Below are positions 15,019 through 23,507 of a stretch of DNA of 64,000 nt, piece by piece; the first letter of the stretch is position 1, and each line of letters begins with the position of its first letter. This DNA is from Brasilonema angustatum HA4187-MV1 (lineage in GTDB: Bacteria; Cyanobacteriota; Cyanobacteriia; Cyanobacteriales; Nostocaceae): the NCBI GenBank assembly GCA_019359695.1, contig JAHHGV010000042.1, positions 1 to 64,000 on the forward strand, given 5' to 3'. The position numbers were made by a program, and so were the translations under genes. The notes beneath the pieces were generated by a model. The model did no database searches, was not told the origin of the DNA, and worked only from the letters and a program-made list of their open reading frames with translations.

Positions 15019-17934
15019 TTGCAATACCTGGCGTTAGATTGGGTAGAACAAACACTGGATCGGCTTGATAAGATAAAAAATCCTCCGCCGATTCCCTTGC
15101 TGATTGAGTTACGCACTTATATGCGGCAACGGGAAGATAAAGAATGCAGTAATTTTCTTGAGTTCTTTCATAAATCTAGTGGTGCGATCGCTCACCTCAA
15201 TCAACATAAATTGCAAGAACAACTCAAGGCTGGTAACGCCTTATTCATGTTTGATGGTTTGGATGAAGTTTTTGATCCTGGTAGGCGAGAAGATGTCATA
15301 GCAGATATTCACCGCTTCACAAATGAATATCCCAATGTACAAGTCATTGTGACTTCTCGCGTTATTGGATATAAAGCGCAACGGCTGCGAGATGCTGAGT
15401 TTAAGCATTTCATGCTGCAAGATTTGGAACCAGAACAAATTCAAGATTTTATCAACCGTTGGCATTCTGACACATTTACTGACAAGATTGATGGAGATAG
15501 AAAAAAAGAGCGACTGCAAAGAGCAATTGACACATCAAACTCGATAGCAGAACTTGCTGGAAATCCTTTATTGTTGACGATGATGGCAATTTTGAATCGT
15601 AACCAAGAATTGCCAAGAGATAGAGCAGAACTTTACAACCAAGCATCGCGGGTGCTGCTGCATCAATGGGATGTGGAACGTGCTTTGACGGAAGATAAGA
15701 GATTAGATCCAAAAACGATAGATTATAAAGATAAGCAAGCAATGTTACGTCAAGTTGCTTACCATATGCAAACCAGTGAAAAAGGTTTGGCAGGTAATTT
15801 GATAAGTGCGAGTGATTTAGAAAGGATTTTGACCGATTATCTAAAAACTATCGAAGTTGACAAAGCAAGAGAAGCTGCCAGAGTGATGATAAATCAACTG
15901 CGGACTCGCAACTTTATGTTATGTTTCCTGGGTGCAGATTACTATGCGTTTGTTCATCGGACATTTTTGGAATATTTCTGTGCTTGGGAATTTGTCTGGC
16001 AGTTTAAAGAGACGCGATCGCTAGAACTTGAAGAACTTAAGACGCAAGTTTTTGGCAAACATTGGCATGATGAAACTTGGCATGAAGTCTTGCGGCTGAT
16101 TACAGGAATGATTGAACCAAAATTTGTTGGTGAAATTTTGGAATACTTAATTGGGCAGAATGGTGAGGCGGAGAAATTTAGCAACTTTTTTTTGGCGGCT
16201 AAGTGTCTTTCTGAGGTGAGGAATAGGACAGTAATTGTAAACACTGTTCAGAAATTACTAAAGCGCTTTAAAGACTTAACCAAATATGACTTAAATTATT
16301 ATTACGACTTATTTGATGAACAAACAAAACTAGTTCAGAAAATTCGCACCCAAGCAGTCGAAGCATTAGCCAGCAACTACAAAGATGACGCTGATGCTTT
16401 AGCCTTCCTCAAACAACGGGCTACTGCTGATGATGATTCGTTTGTACGATATGCAGCAGTCGAAGCATTAGCCAGCAACTACAAAGATGACGCTGATGCT
16501 TTAGCCTTCCTCAAACAACGGGCTACTGCTGATGATGATTCGTTTGTGCGATATGCAGCAGTCGAAGCATTAGCCAGCAACTACAAAGATAAGGCTGATA
16601 CCTTAGGCTGGCTTAAAGAACGCGCTACTGCTGATGATTATGCGTTTGTGCGACGTGCAGCAGCTGAAGCATTAGTCAGCAACTACAAAGATGACACTGA
16701 GACTTTAGCCATCCTCAAACAACGGGCTACTGCTGATGATAATTGGGATGTGCGACGTGCAGCAGTCCAAGCATTAGTCAGCAACTACCAAGATGACACT
16801 GAGACTTTAGCCATCCTCAAACAAAGCACTACTGCTGATGATAATTCGTTTGTGCGAGGTGCAGCAGTCCAAGCATTCGCCAGCAACTACAAAGATGACC
16901 CTGATACCAAAGCCTTCCTCAAACAACGCGCTACTGCTGATGATGATTCGTCTGTGCGACGCGCAGCAATCGAAGCATTAGCCAGTAACTATAAAGATGA
17001 TGCTGATACCTTAGACTTCCTCAAACAACGCGCTACTGCTGATGATGATTCGTCTGTGCGAGGTGCAGCAGTCCAAGCATTCGCCAGCAACTACAAAGAT
17101 GACCCTGAGACTAAAGCCTTCCTCAAAACTCGCGCTACTGATGATAGTTGGAATGTGCGATATGCAGCAGTCCAAGCATTCGCCAGCAACTACAAAGATG
17201 ACCCTGATACAAAAGCCATCCTCAAACAACGGGCTACTGCTGATGATAATTGGGATGTGCGAGGTGCAGCAGTCCAAGCATTCGCCAGCAACTACAAAGA
17301 TGACCCTGAGACTAAAGCCTTCCTCGAAACTCGCGCTACTGCTGATGATGATTGGGATGTGCGAGGTGCAGCAGTCCAAGCATTCGCCAGCAACTACAAA
17401 GATGACCCTGATACAAAAGCCTTCCTCAAAACTCGCGCTACTGATGATGATGATTTGAATGTGCGAGGTGCAGCAGTCCAAGCATTCGCCAGCAACTACA
17501 AAGATGACCCTGATACAAAAGCCTTCCTCATAACTCGCGCTACTGATGATGATGATTCGTCTGTGCGACGTGCAGCAGTCCAAGCATTCGCCAGCAACTA
17601 CAAAGATGACCCTGATACAAAAGCCTTCCTCATAACTCGCGCTACTGATGATGATGATTCGTCTGTGCGACGTGCAGCAGTCCAAGCTTTAGGTAAAAAT
17701 TTTCCCTATCAGCCTGAGTTGTTTGATATTTACCACAACTGCGCTGTCAATGATCCCTTTGAGCGCAAGGAAAACAATGAAACTAATCCTCGGCGAGTAG
17801 CACTTGAGATAATTATCAAACAACATCCTCACCATCCCCAAACTTTACCACTTTTGCGCGACAGAGCAGAGAATGATCCCGATGAGCAAGTGCGGGAGTA
17901 TGCTCAGAAGAAGTTGGCAGAATTAGAGAAGTAG
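15019..17934 (+). CDS. NACHT NTPase with C-terminal HEAT-type repeats
   Basis: The track start is a TTG inside the P-loop; the true domain begins upstream at KYIVILGDPGSGKST (14971). NACHT features are the Walker B block ALFMFDGLDEVFDPGRRED, the sensor VQVIVTSRVIGY, and the winged-helix-side motif ELAGNPLLLTMMAILNRN with YNQASRVLLHQWD. After a helical linker to about residue 445 come 13 nearly identical 33-34-aa repeats (VEALASNYKDDADALAFLKQRATADDDSFVR type) and two degenerate ones. STAND NTPases of this architecture are signal-triggered switches, and several bacterial NACHT proteins are antiphage effectors, so a defence role is inferred from family and context. Without the upstream TAG being bypassed, this ORF lacks an intact P-loop start. 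Confidence 0.85.
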   Translation: MQYLALDWVEQTLDRLDKIKNPPPIPLLIELRTYMRQREDKECSNFLEFFHKSSGAIAHLNQHKLQEQLKAGNALFMFDGLDEVFDPGRREDVIADIHRFTNEYPNVQVIVTSRVIGYKAQRLRDAEFKHFMLQDLEPEQIQDFINRWHSDTFTDKIDGDRKKERLQRAIDTSNSIAELAGNPLLLTMMAILNRNQELPRDRAELYNQASRVLLHQWDVERALTEDKRLDPKTIDYKDKQAMLRQVAYHMQTSEKGLAGNLISASDLERILTDYLKTIEVDKAREAARVMINQLRTRNFMLCFLGADYYAFVHRTFLEYFCAWEFVWQFKETRSLELEELKTQVFGKHWHDETWHEVLRLITGMIEPKFVGEILEYLIGQNGEAEKFSNFFLAAKCLSEVRNRTVIVNTVQKLLKRFKDLTKYDLNYYYDLFDEQTKLVQKIRTQAVEALASNYKDDADALAFLKQRATADDDSFVRYAAVEALASNYKDDADALAFLKQRATADDDSFVRYAAVEALASNYKDKADTLGWLKERATADDYAFVRRAAAEALVSNYKDDTETLAILKQRATADDNWDVRRAAVQALVSNYQDDTETLAILKQSTTADDNSFVRGAAVQAFASNYKDDPDTKAFLKQRATADDDSSVRRAAIEALASNYKDDADTLDFLKQRATADDDSSVRGAAVQAFASNYKDDPETKAFLKTRATDDSWNVRYAAVQAFASNYKDDPDTKAILKQRATADDNWDVRGAAVQAFASNYKDDPETKAFLETRATADDDWDVRGAAVQAFASNYKDDPDTKAFLKTRATDDDDLNVRGAAVQAFASNYKDDPDTKAFLITRATDDDDSSVRRAAVQAFASNYKDDPDTKAFLITRATDDDDSSVRRAAVQALGKNFPYQPELFDIYHNCAVNDPFERKENNETNPRRVALEIIIKQHPHHPQTLPLLRDRAENDPDEQVREYAQKKLAELEK
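16354..17688 (+). repeat. Coding tandem array of 13 HEAT-type repeats (about 102 bp each)
   Basis: Successive units start gcagtcgaagcattagcc or gcagtccaagcattcgcc and are near-identical in DNA, not just protein. The first two differ at about one base, and the last two are also practically identical. One unit (about 17101-17199) is one codon shorter. Such homogeneity means recent unit duplication or gene conversion. Confidence 0.95.
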
Positions 17935-17949
17935 AAGAGCTATAAAAAT

Positions 17950-18222
17950 ATGAACAACACTACAATTCGTGAGAAGATCAACCAATATCTTGATGCATTA
18001 TCTTCAGAACGCTTAGAACTGGTTGCTGATTTTCTAGCTTACCTAGCAGACAAAAAGACTGAAGATGCAACCCAAGAATTACTCGATATTCCAGGTTTTA
18101 TAGAATCTTTTGAGAGGGGTAAAAAAGATGTTGCTGAAAGTCGTGTAAAAAATTGGAGAACAATTCGCTCAGAACTATTGCTCATCGACGAGAGGCGTAT
18201 GAATAGAGAGATGGGGAAGTAA
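17950..18222 (+). CDS. Small antitoxin-like protein
   Basis: The 90-aa ORF starts 15 bases after the NACHT stop and is probably cotranscribed with it. It opens with a helix typical of DUF2281/VapB-like small proteins (IREKINQYLDALSSERLELVADFLAYLADKK), followed by a conserved IPGFIESFERGKKDVAE segment and a basic tail (NWRTIRSELLLIDERRMNREM). Such proteins are often encoded beside toxins and are assumed to be antitoxins, but no toxin of the matching type is adjacent. The final ~12 residues may be an extension past the usual end of the family. Assignment is by resemblance only. Confidence 0.6.
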   Translation: MNNTTIREKINQYLDALSSERLELVADFLAYLADKKTEDATQELLDIPGFIESFERGKKDVAESRVKNWRTIRSELLLIDERRMNREMGK

Positions 18223-18239
18223 AAATGTAAGCTGAGTAT

Positions 18240-18470
18240 ATGCCCAAAAAAATTAGATAACTCAAAAGCTTATTGTTGCAAGCAGGATTTACTTACAAAC
18301 CTGCCAAAGGTAGTCATAGTAAATGGATACATCCAAAATTACCCAAAGCTATTATCATTGCTGGCAAAGATGGTAGTGATGCCAAACTGTATTTAGAAAA
18401 GCAAGTAAATGAAGCACTTGTAGAACTAAATAAAATGGAAGAAGAGCAGACAGAGGAGACAGAAGAATGA
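18240..18470 (+). pseudogene. hicA: HicA-type mRNA interferase with a stop at codon 7
   Basis: From ATG 18240 the frame reads Met-Pro-Lys-Lys-Ile-Arg-stop-Leu-Lys-Ser-LLLQAGF, which apart from the TAA (18258-18260) is the standard HicA N-terminus (MPKKIRELK...). The ORF track starts later at a TTG (18273). The dsRBD-like fold and catalytic His (GSHSKWIHP) are intact, as is VNEALVELNK; an acidic tail follows. HicA toxins cleave mRNA and are neutralised by HicB. A TTG restart would lose only the first strand and helix turn, so weak activity is not excluded, but loss of toxin is the simplest reading. The stop overlaps the hicB start (atga). Confidence 0.8.
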
Positions 18471-18691
18471 AATATACAATCATCATTCAATGGTCAGAAG
18501 AAGACCAATGTTATGTTGTTTTCTTACCTGAGTTTACTGATGTCATGCAGCCTTGCACTCACGGAGAGACTTACGAAGAAGCTCTCAAAAACGCTCAAGA
18601 AGTGATAGAGATGTTAATTGAGACATCCTTAGAAATCGGTGAACCTCTGCCAAAACCTCAAACGCTAGCAAAATCCTGGAAAGTAGCATAG
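18467..18691 (+). CDS. hicB: HicB family antitoxin
   Basis: The 74-aa protein has the partially degraded RNase-H-like fold of HicB: MKYTIIIQWSEEDQCYVVFLPEF, then THGETYEEALKNAQEVIEMLIETSLEIGEPLPKP. It lacks the extra DNA-binding domain found in longer HicB proteins. The ATG overlaps the hicA TGA, indicating translational coupling. It should bind HicA. Because hicA carries a nonsense codon, hicB may now be an orphan. Confidence 0.88.
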   Translation: MKYTIIIQWSEEDQCYVVFLPEFTDVMQPCTHGETYEEALKNAQEVIEMLIETSLEIGEPLPKPQTLAKSWKVA

Positions 18692-18724
18692 AAGTATAAT
18701 TAGCAAAAAGAAGAGACACGCGCT

Positions 18725-18979
18725 ATGAATACGCCTACCCAAACAACAAAAGTTTACGACGAAATTATAGACTTCATTGCTGCTGGAACCACTCCCCAAA
18801 CTGTCGTCAATTTTCAACTTTCAGATTCAGCAAAAGACCATTTGGAAGACTTGGTGTATAAACACAAAATGGGGGAACTAACACCAGAGGAAAAAAGAGA
18901 ATTAGATCATTTCCTAACGCTAGAGTATGTGATGATATTAGCAAAAGCGCGAGCTTATAAGTATATTGATGCTGAGTAA
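18725..18979 (+). CDS. Small protein of a type usually paired with an HNH nuclease
   Basis: The 84-aa protein MNTPTQTTKVYDEIIDFIAAG contains SPEE-like LTPEEKRELDHFLTLEYVMILAKARA. Proteins of this form are common in cyanobacteria and often sit directly upstream of a small HNH endonuclease, suggesting an antitoxin or partner function; that is recalled context, not shown here. No HNH gene follows in this window, so it appears to be an orphan. It lies 33 bp after hicB in the same direction. Confidence 0.6.
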   Translation: MNTPTQTTKVYDEIIDFIAAGTTPQTVVNFQLSDSAKDHLEDLVYKHKMGELTPEEKRELDHFLTLEYVMILAKARAYKYIDAE

Positions 18980-19102
18980 GTATGAAAAGTGTCTCGTTCT
19001 TACGTCATTACGACGGATGACAAAGTAGAGAATAAATTTTGAAAACAAATCGATCAGTATTTTGTACCCATGCATATGAGGAAATAGCTAGAATCAGAAT
19101 GT

Positions 19103-19495
19103 TTGCTCTTTAACGCTACGCTTGTGGACACTGCAACTTGCCCTCGCTGTCATCAACCCGTGAATTCCCAAGCTGTCACCTGTCCTCATTGTGGCACTCA
19201 GTTGAAAGCTTATGGACATCCCGGCATTCCTCTACATCGCGCCACAGGGAAGGAGTATCTCTGCGACAGCTGCACTTACCATGCTGACGATACTTGCAAT
19301 TTTCCTCAGCGTCCTTTTGCCAAAGAATGCATTCTCTACGAAAATATTGAGGAGAGTAAGCAATACTTGCAGCAGCAGCGTGACGCCAACAGCTTTGGTG
19401 CAACTGTAAAAAATTGGATCAAACGCAATCAAGCTTTAGTTTTGCTGCTGGCTCTGTTATTCGTCTGTTTAATTATTGTTCTGTCTAGATCTTAA
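19103..19495 (+). CDS. Zinc-ribbon protein with C-terminal membrane anchor
   Basis: The frame has an N-terminal zinc ribbon (CPRCHQPVNSQAVTCPHCG), a second Cys cluster (YLCDSCTYHADDTCNFPQRPFAKEC) and a C-terminal transmembrane helix (ALVLLLALLFVCLIIVLS). Topology is that of a tail-anchored protein with its metal site in the cytoplasm. The start is unclear: the track uses TTG 19103, GTG 19124 is also possible, and the ATG at 19099 is in a frame that stops after four codons. It is conserved-looking in cyanobacteria, with unknown function, and closes the accessory block. Confidence 0.7.
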   Translation: MLFNATLVDTATCPRCHQPVNSQAVTCPHCGTQLKAYGHPGIPLHRATGKEYLCDSCTYHADDTCNFPQRPFAKECILYENIEESKQYLQQQRDANSFGATVKNWIKRNQALVLLLALLFVCLIIVLSRS

Positions 19496-19500
19496 CCATA

Positions 19501-19615
19501 CAGCGGTTTTCTGTAAGGTGGGCATTGCTCATAAAAGCCTATGTGATAGACATTTAAGATATTGGTGAGCAATGCCCACCCTACAATTTGTGGTCTATTC
19601 ATATGAAAACCGCTG
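19501..19615. repeat. 115-bp nested palindromic repeat
   Basis: Outer arms cagcggttttc / gaaaaccgctg and inner arms ggtgggcattgctca / tgagcaatgcccacc are both perfect inverted repeats. It is non-coding and follows the zinc-ribbon gene, so it could also serve as its terminator. The inner arm family recurs at 13869-13926. Confidence 0.75.
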
Positions 19616-19759
19616 CAAAGCAAGGCGGTATTTCAGCTTGCCTACTTTGTCTATGCGTAAGTTTTAACAACATTCATAAGTGCATAAGTCAAAGAAAACT
19701 CAATTTATAACATATAGTAAACATTGGACTTTACCATTCCCAGAAGCAACATTTTTTAC

Positions 19760-19907
19760 TGGAGTTTAGACTAAATTCTATTTCTTAGGCTATAACCCTT
19801 GTATAGCAAGGATTTGAGATTTCGGAATTCTAAAGCTGTTATAAATTGGGAAAGCTACTCTGGATAAGGGTTTGGCGGTTTGAGAGCAAAAATTAGTCTA
19901 AACTCCA
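19760..19907. repeat. 148-bp MITE-like element
   Basis: Terminal arms tggagtttagactaa and ttagtctaaactcca are perfect 15-bp inverted repeats, with a weaker inner pair (aaccctt / aagggtt). The left terminus matches DNA at the edge of the 7766-7899 element. It ends 66 bp before the aminotransferase start and may supply or disturb its promoter. Confidence 0.75.
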
Positions 19908-19973
19908 ATTTTTTAGCAGCCAAACGATTATTCTAATGTTTTAGATAATACTTTAGTTTTCACAGGAGAATAA

Positions 19974-21149
19974 ATGTATCCATCTGCTAAGCGATTACAA
20001 GAATTTCGTACCTCTGTTATTCGTGAAATGACAAGGCTTGCAATCAAGCATAAAGCCATCAACATGGCTCAAGGATTGCCTGATTTTCCCTCCCCTCCTG
20101 AACTCATTCGGGCTGCATCTGTGGCGATGGAAGAAGGTCATAATCAATACACAAACACCTGGGGAATTCCAGAGCTTCGCCAAGCAATTTCAAATAATTT
20201 GCAAAACTTGTACGATTTATACTATGACCCAGAGGAGCAAATTACGGTTACTTGCGGCGTCACAGAAGGTATTGTCTTGGCGATGCTCAGCTTAGTTAAT
20301 CCGGGTGATGAAGTTATTGTCATAGAACCATTTCATGATAACTATCTCCCAGCCATTAATTTCGCACAAGCTAAACCAGTTTTTGTGAGATTAGAGCCGC
20401 CTTTTTTTCAACTCGATCCAGAACGTCTACGAGCTGCTTTTTCACACAAAACCAAGGCGATCATTGTTAACACACCTCATAATCCTACTGGACGTGTTTT
20501 TACAAGGGAAGAATTAAATTCTATAGCCAGTCTTTGCCGAGAGTTTAATGTTGTTGCTGTTACGGATGAAATTTACGATCGCATCACCTTCGACGAACAC
20601 CAACACATTCCTCTAGCAACTCTTGATGGAATGTTTGAGCAAACTCTAACTATTAGTGGTTTGAGTAAAACCTTCTCCATCACAGGATGGCGGATTGGCT
20701 ATGTCTGTGCTCCCGCTAACTTAAGTGCAGCAATTCGGACGCTACATGACTTTACAACAATTTGTGCACCAGCCCCTTTCCAGTACGCTGCAGTCGCTGG
20801 ATTGAAATTGCCAGAGTCGTTCTTCGAGACTCAAAAACAAGCATACACTACCCGACGCGATCGCATAGTCAAAATTCTGGAAGAATATCAATTTATCGTA
20901 CAACCACCCCAAGGTGCTTATTACATAATGAGTGATTTTAGTCAATACAGCGCTCATGCAGATGATTATGAATTTGCCAAATACCTGGTTGAAGAAGTCG
21001 GAATAGCCGTTGTACCAGGTTCTAGTTTTTACTCGACACCAGAACTTGGGCGAAATACAGTCCGCTGGTCTTTTGCAAAAAAAACGGAGACCTTTGATGC
21101 AGTTGAACAAAGGTTGCATCTGAAGAAACACAGGGGTGTAGGGGTGTAG
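19974..21149 (+). CDS. PLP-dependent class I/II aminotransferase
   Basis: The 391-aa fold-type I enzyme resembles aspartate/kynurenine/methionine aminotransferases. Motifs are NMAQGLPDFPSPPELI, NQYTNTWGIPELRQAI, the cofactor-binding ITVTCGVTEGIVLAM, NTPHNPTGRVF, TDEIYDRITFD, and the PLP-Lys motif SGLSKTFSITGWRIGY. It transfers an amino group between an amino acid and a 2-oxo acid; substrate choice cannot be read from the sequence. The gene starts at ATG 19974 after caggaga. The last ~8 residues (KKHRGVGV) come from the STRR that begins at the 3' end, so the native C-terminus has been replaced. Confidence 0.9.
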   Translation: MYPSAKRLQEFRTSVIREMTRLAIKHKAINMAQGLPDFPSPPELIRAASVAMEEGHNQYTNTWGIPELRQAISNNLQNLYDLYYDPEEQITVTCGVTEGIVLAMLSLVNPGDEVIVIEPFHDNYLPAINFAQAKPVFVRLEPPFFQLDPERLRAAFSHKTKAIIVNTPHNPTGRVFTREELNSIASLCREFNVVAVTDEIYDRITFDEHQHIPLATLDGMFEQTLTISGLSKTFSITGWRIGYVCAPANLSAAIRTLHDFTTICAPAPFQYAAVAGLKLPESFFETQKQAYTTRRDRIVKILEEYQFIVQPPQGAYYIMSDFSQYSAHADDYEFAKYLVEEVGIAVVPGSSFYSTPELGRNTVRWSFAKKTETFDAVEQRLHLKKHRGVGV

Positions 21150-21356
21150 GGGAGCCAGTACTGAAGGAGGGTTTCCCTCCGTAGGTATCTGGCGTGTGTA
21201 AGGGTGTAAGGGTGTAGGGGGGTGTAGAGGGGAAGAAGTAGGGAGCACGCTAGCCCCTAAGAGGGGCGCTGCGCAAACGCTTGGGTGCAGGGTGCAGGGT
21301 GCACCCTACTCCCTGCTCCCTACTCCCTGCCCCCTGCTCCCTGTTCCCTCCTATAC
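21124..21356. repeat. STRR and REP cluster between aminotransferase and nblS
   Basis: It consists of ggtgtagggg units, a GC-rich hairpin (gccagtactgaaggagggtt...), more gtgtaaggg units, then a palindromic ggtgcagggtgcagggtgca / ctccctgctccctactccct tract. It separates two convergent genes and extends into the coding end of the first. Confidence 0.85.
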
Positions 21357-21361
21357 CTGGC

Positions 21362-23281
21362 TTAATATAACTTCGGAACATGAGGCGCTTGTTCATCAAA
21401 CACCACCAAGTCAAACCAAAAAGTAGTACCAACGCCAATTTCACTCACCAAATGAACTTTCGTGTGATGCTTTTCTATGATATTCCTGACAATAGATAGC
21501 CCTAAACCTGTGCCTTCTAGGGTGTGAACTCGGTTTTCTACCCGGACAAAACGGTCAAAAATGGCTTCTTGGTCTTCTGGACCGATGCCAATTCCAGTAT
21601 CGGAAATTTCCACTCGTACTTTGGGTACTTGATGATGAAAACTGGACTTTGGTTCAAGTTGGTGGGCGCGGAGGGCAACTTTTCCACCCGCCTTAGTAAA
21701 CTTAAGGGCATTACCAATCAAATTAGCCAACACCTGCAGCAATAAATCATAGTGACCGACAACGAGGGGCAATTGAGGCGCTACTTCCTGAATTAATTCA
21801 ATGCCTTTGTCCCTAGCATTGAGTTGGTAAGTACGCAGTGTCTGCTCGATCGCCTGCGCCAAATCCACCCCGTTCAAGTGATAGTTGCGACCAGATTCTA
21901 GCTTTGACAAATCCAAAACATCGTTAACTAAGCGGGTTAGTCTATCGGTTTCATGATTGACAGTGACCAAAAACTCTTTCTTTTGTTCAGTACTCAAGTC
22001 TTCCCCATAGTCGTGCAAAGTCTCGATAAATGATTTGATGTTAAATAGAGGCGTTCGCAATTCGTGGGAGATGTTACTGATAAACTGACTTTTTGCCTCG
22101 TTAAGTTCTACCTCGCGGGTGATATCTTGCACGGTAATAGCAATACCTTTAACACTCTCTCTTTGCTGGTTAAGAACTGTTGTCATCAGAATGCGGATAG
22201 TGCGCTTGATAGGTTCAATCAGTGGTATACGGAATTCAGCACTTTCGCATTCCCCGGTTGCTATTTCATATAAGGGACGGGTAATTTGCATTCCTACCGC
22301 TGCAGGCAAGTGATGTAAAACATTTTCGCCTACGAGTTTAGCCTCTTCCCAGCCGAAAATTCTCTGGGCTGTGGGGTTCGCTAAAATCACCTGCATACTA
22401 TTATCAATCAGGACAGCTCCGTCAGCAATTGTGGAAACCAGCGTTTCTAGCTTAGCTTTTTCCGCTGTCAGTTCCTCAATATTTTGTTCTTCATAGCGCT
22501 CCAAGCGCTCTGCCATCTCATTAAAATTGAGAATTAACTCCCCAAGTTCGCCCCCTAGTGGTAAATCAATTTGCTGTTTGAAATTCCCCGCAGCAATTTG
22601 TTTTACTCCCACCAGCAACTCTTTTATCGGCTTGGTGATTGTCAAAGCATTAATCACCCCTCCCAAAATCACCATCACCCAAATTGAGATAAAAACAGCA
22701 ATGGTGACATCACGAGTGAAATTTGATGAGATGACTGCAGCTGAGTTAGGATTAATCCCAACTGCCAACACACCCAAGTATTTGCCATCCGCAGTCAGTG
22801 GAACAAACACATCGGTGACTTCCCCATCTGGCGATTGATGTTGTCGCACCATCGGCTTTTCTGCATCAGCAGCATAATTATCGGGCAGTTCTATCCGCCG
22901 TTCAATGGTAAGGGATGTTCCCACCTCCGGTTGCCAAAAGGGAATACCGAAATAAATATTCCCTGTGTCATCAGCATAGAGCATATAACGCACGCTAGAG
23001 GTGCTGCTATAAAAGCGTTGGGAAAATTCTGCCACCTCGGTGAGATTATCATTAGCAATGAGCGGAGCAACGTTAGCCGCCAGCAGCAGCCCGAGATCAC
23101 GACCAAAGCGAGTGTCATTCAAACGTGCATCCAGCTGAATTGTATTCACTGCCCAGAAGGTCAAACCACTCATCACCAGAGAGACTACCAAAGTAGCGGC
23201 TGCTAAAAGTTTAGTCTGGAGAGTGAATTCCAACCACCAATTGACAATTGCTTCTTTGATTATTTTAAAAACAGTTAGCAT
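21362..23281 (-). CDS. nblS: Sensor histidine kinase NblS (Hik33/DspA type)
   Basis: The 639-aa kinase has the NblS layout: a transmembrane helix near residues 27-47, an extracytoplasmic sensor, a second helix (VTIAVFISIWVMVILGGVI, about 190-210), HAMP, a PAS domain (ADGAVLIDNSMQVILANPTAQRIFGW), HisKA with FISNISHELRTPLFNI, and HATPase motifs NLIGNALKFT, DTGIGIGPED and GTGLGLSIV. NblS/Hik33 is the broadly conserved cyanobacterial kinase for high light, nutrient and cold stress, phosphorylating RpaB-type regulators. The neighbour purD fits the known nblS-purD pairing in cyanobacteria. Gene order and domain order both support the call. Confidence 0.88.
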   Translation of the reverse strand: MLTVFKIIKEAIVNWWLEFTLQTKLLAAATLVVSLVMSGLTFWAVNTIQLDARLNDTRFGRDLGLLLAANVAPLIANDNLTEVAEFSQRFYSSTSSVRYMLYADDTGNIYFGIPFWQPEVGTSLTIERRIELPDNYAADAEKPMVRQHQSPDGEVTDVFVPLTADGKYLGVLAVGINPNSAAVISSNFTRDVTIAVFISIWVMVILGGVINALTITKPIKELLVGVKQIAAGNFKQQIDLPLGGELGELILNFNEMAERLERYEEQNIEELTAEKAKLETLVSTIADGAVLIDNSMQVILANPTAQRIFGWEEAKLVGENVLHHLPAAVGMQITRPLYEIATGECESAEFRIPLIEPIKRTIRILMTTVLNQQRESVKGIAITVQDITREVELNEAKSQFISNISHELRTPLFNIKSFIETLHDYGEDLSTEQKKEFLVTVNHETDRLTRLVNDVLDLSKLESGRNYHLNGVDLAQAIEQTLRTYQLNARDKGIELIQEVAPQLPLVVGHYDLLLQVLANLIGNALKFTKAGGKVALRAHQLEPKSSFHHQVPKVRVEISDTGIGIGPEDQEAIFDRFVRVENRVHTLEGTGLGLSIVRNIIEKHHTKVHLVSEIGVGTTFWFDLVVFDEQAPHVPKLY

Positions 23282-23507
23282 CTTAAAAAATCTTTATTAT
23301 AGTGCTGACAATGAGGGTTATAAGAAGGTGTATGGTTTACCTAAGACCTATCAAGGTTTGACTTGTTAGGCTAGGGATAGTTATTTGTTCATCCCTGTTA
23401 GGAATTCAAACTAGCCCAATAAATAAAAATTAACAGTTTATAGACAAACACGTAAGAAGGAGCAAAGAAGCAGGGAGAGAAAATATTTTCCTCTCATCCC
23501 CTTTTAG

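Noticed and set aside
17011-17685. 224-aa minus-strand ORF with CLDCCTSH repeats
   Set aside because: It is the antisense shadow of the HEAT-repeat array; the repeat period keeps the opposite frame open.
16354-17688. CRISPR-like regular repeat array
   Set aside because: The ~102-bp period is coding and continuous, with no unique spacers; it is a protein repeat array.
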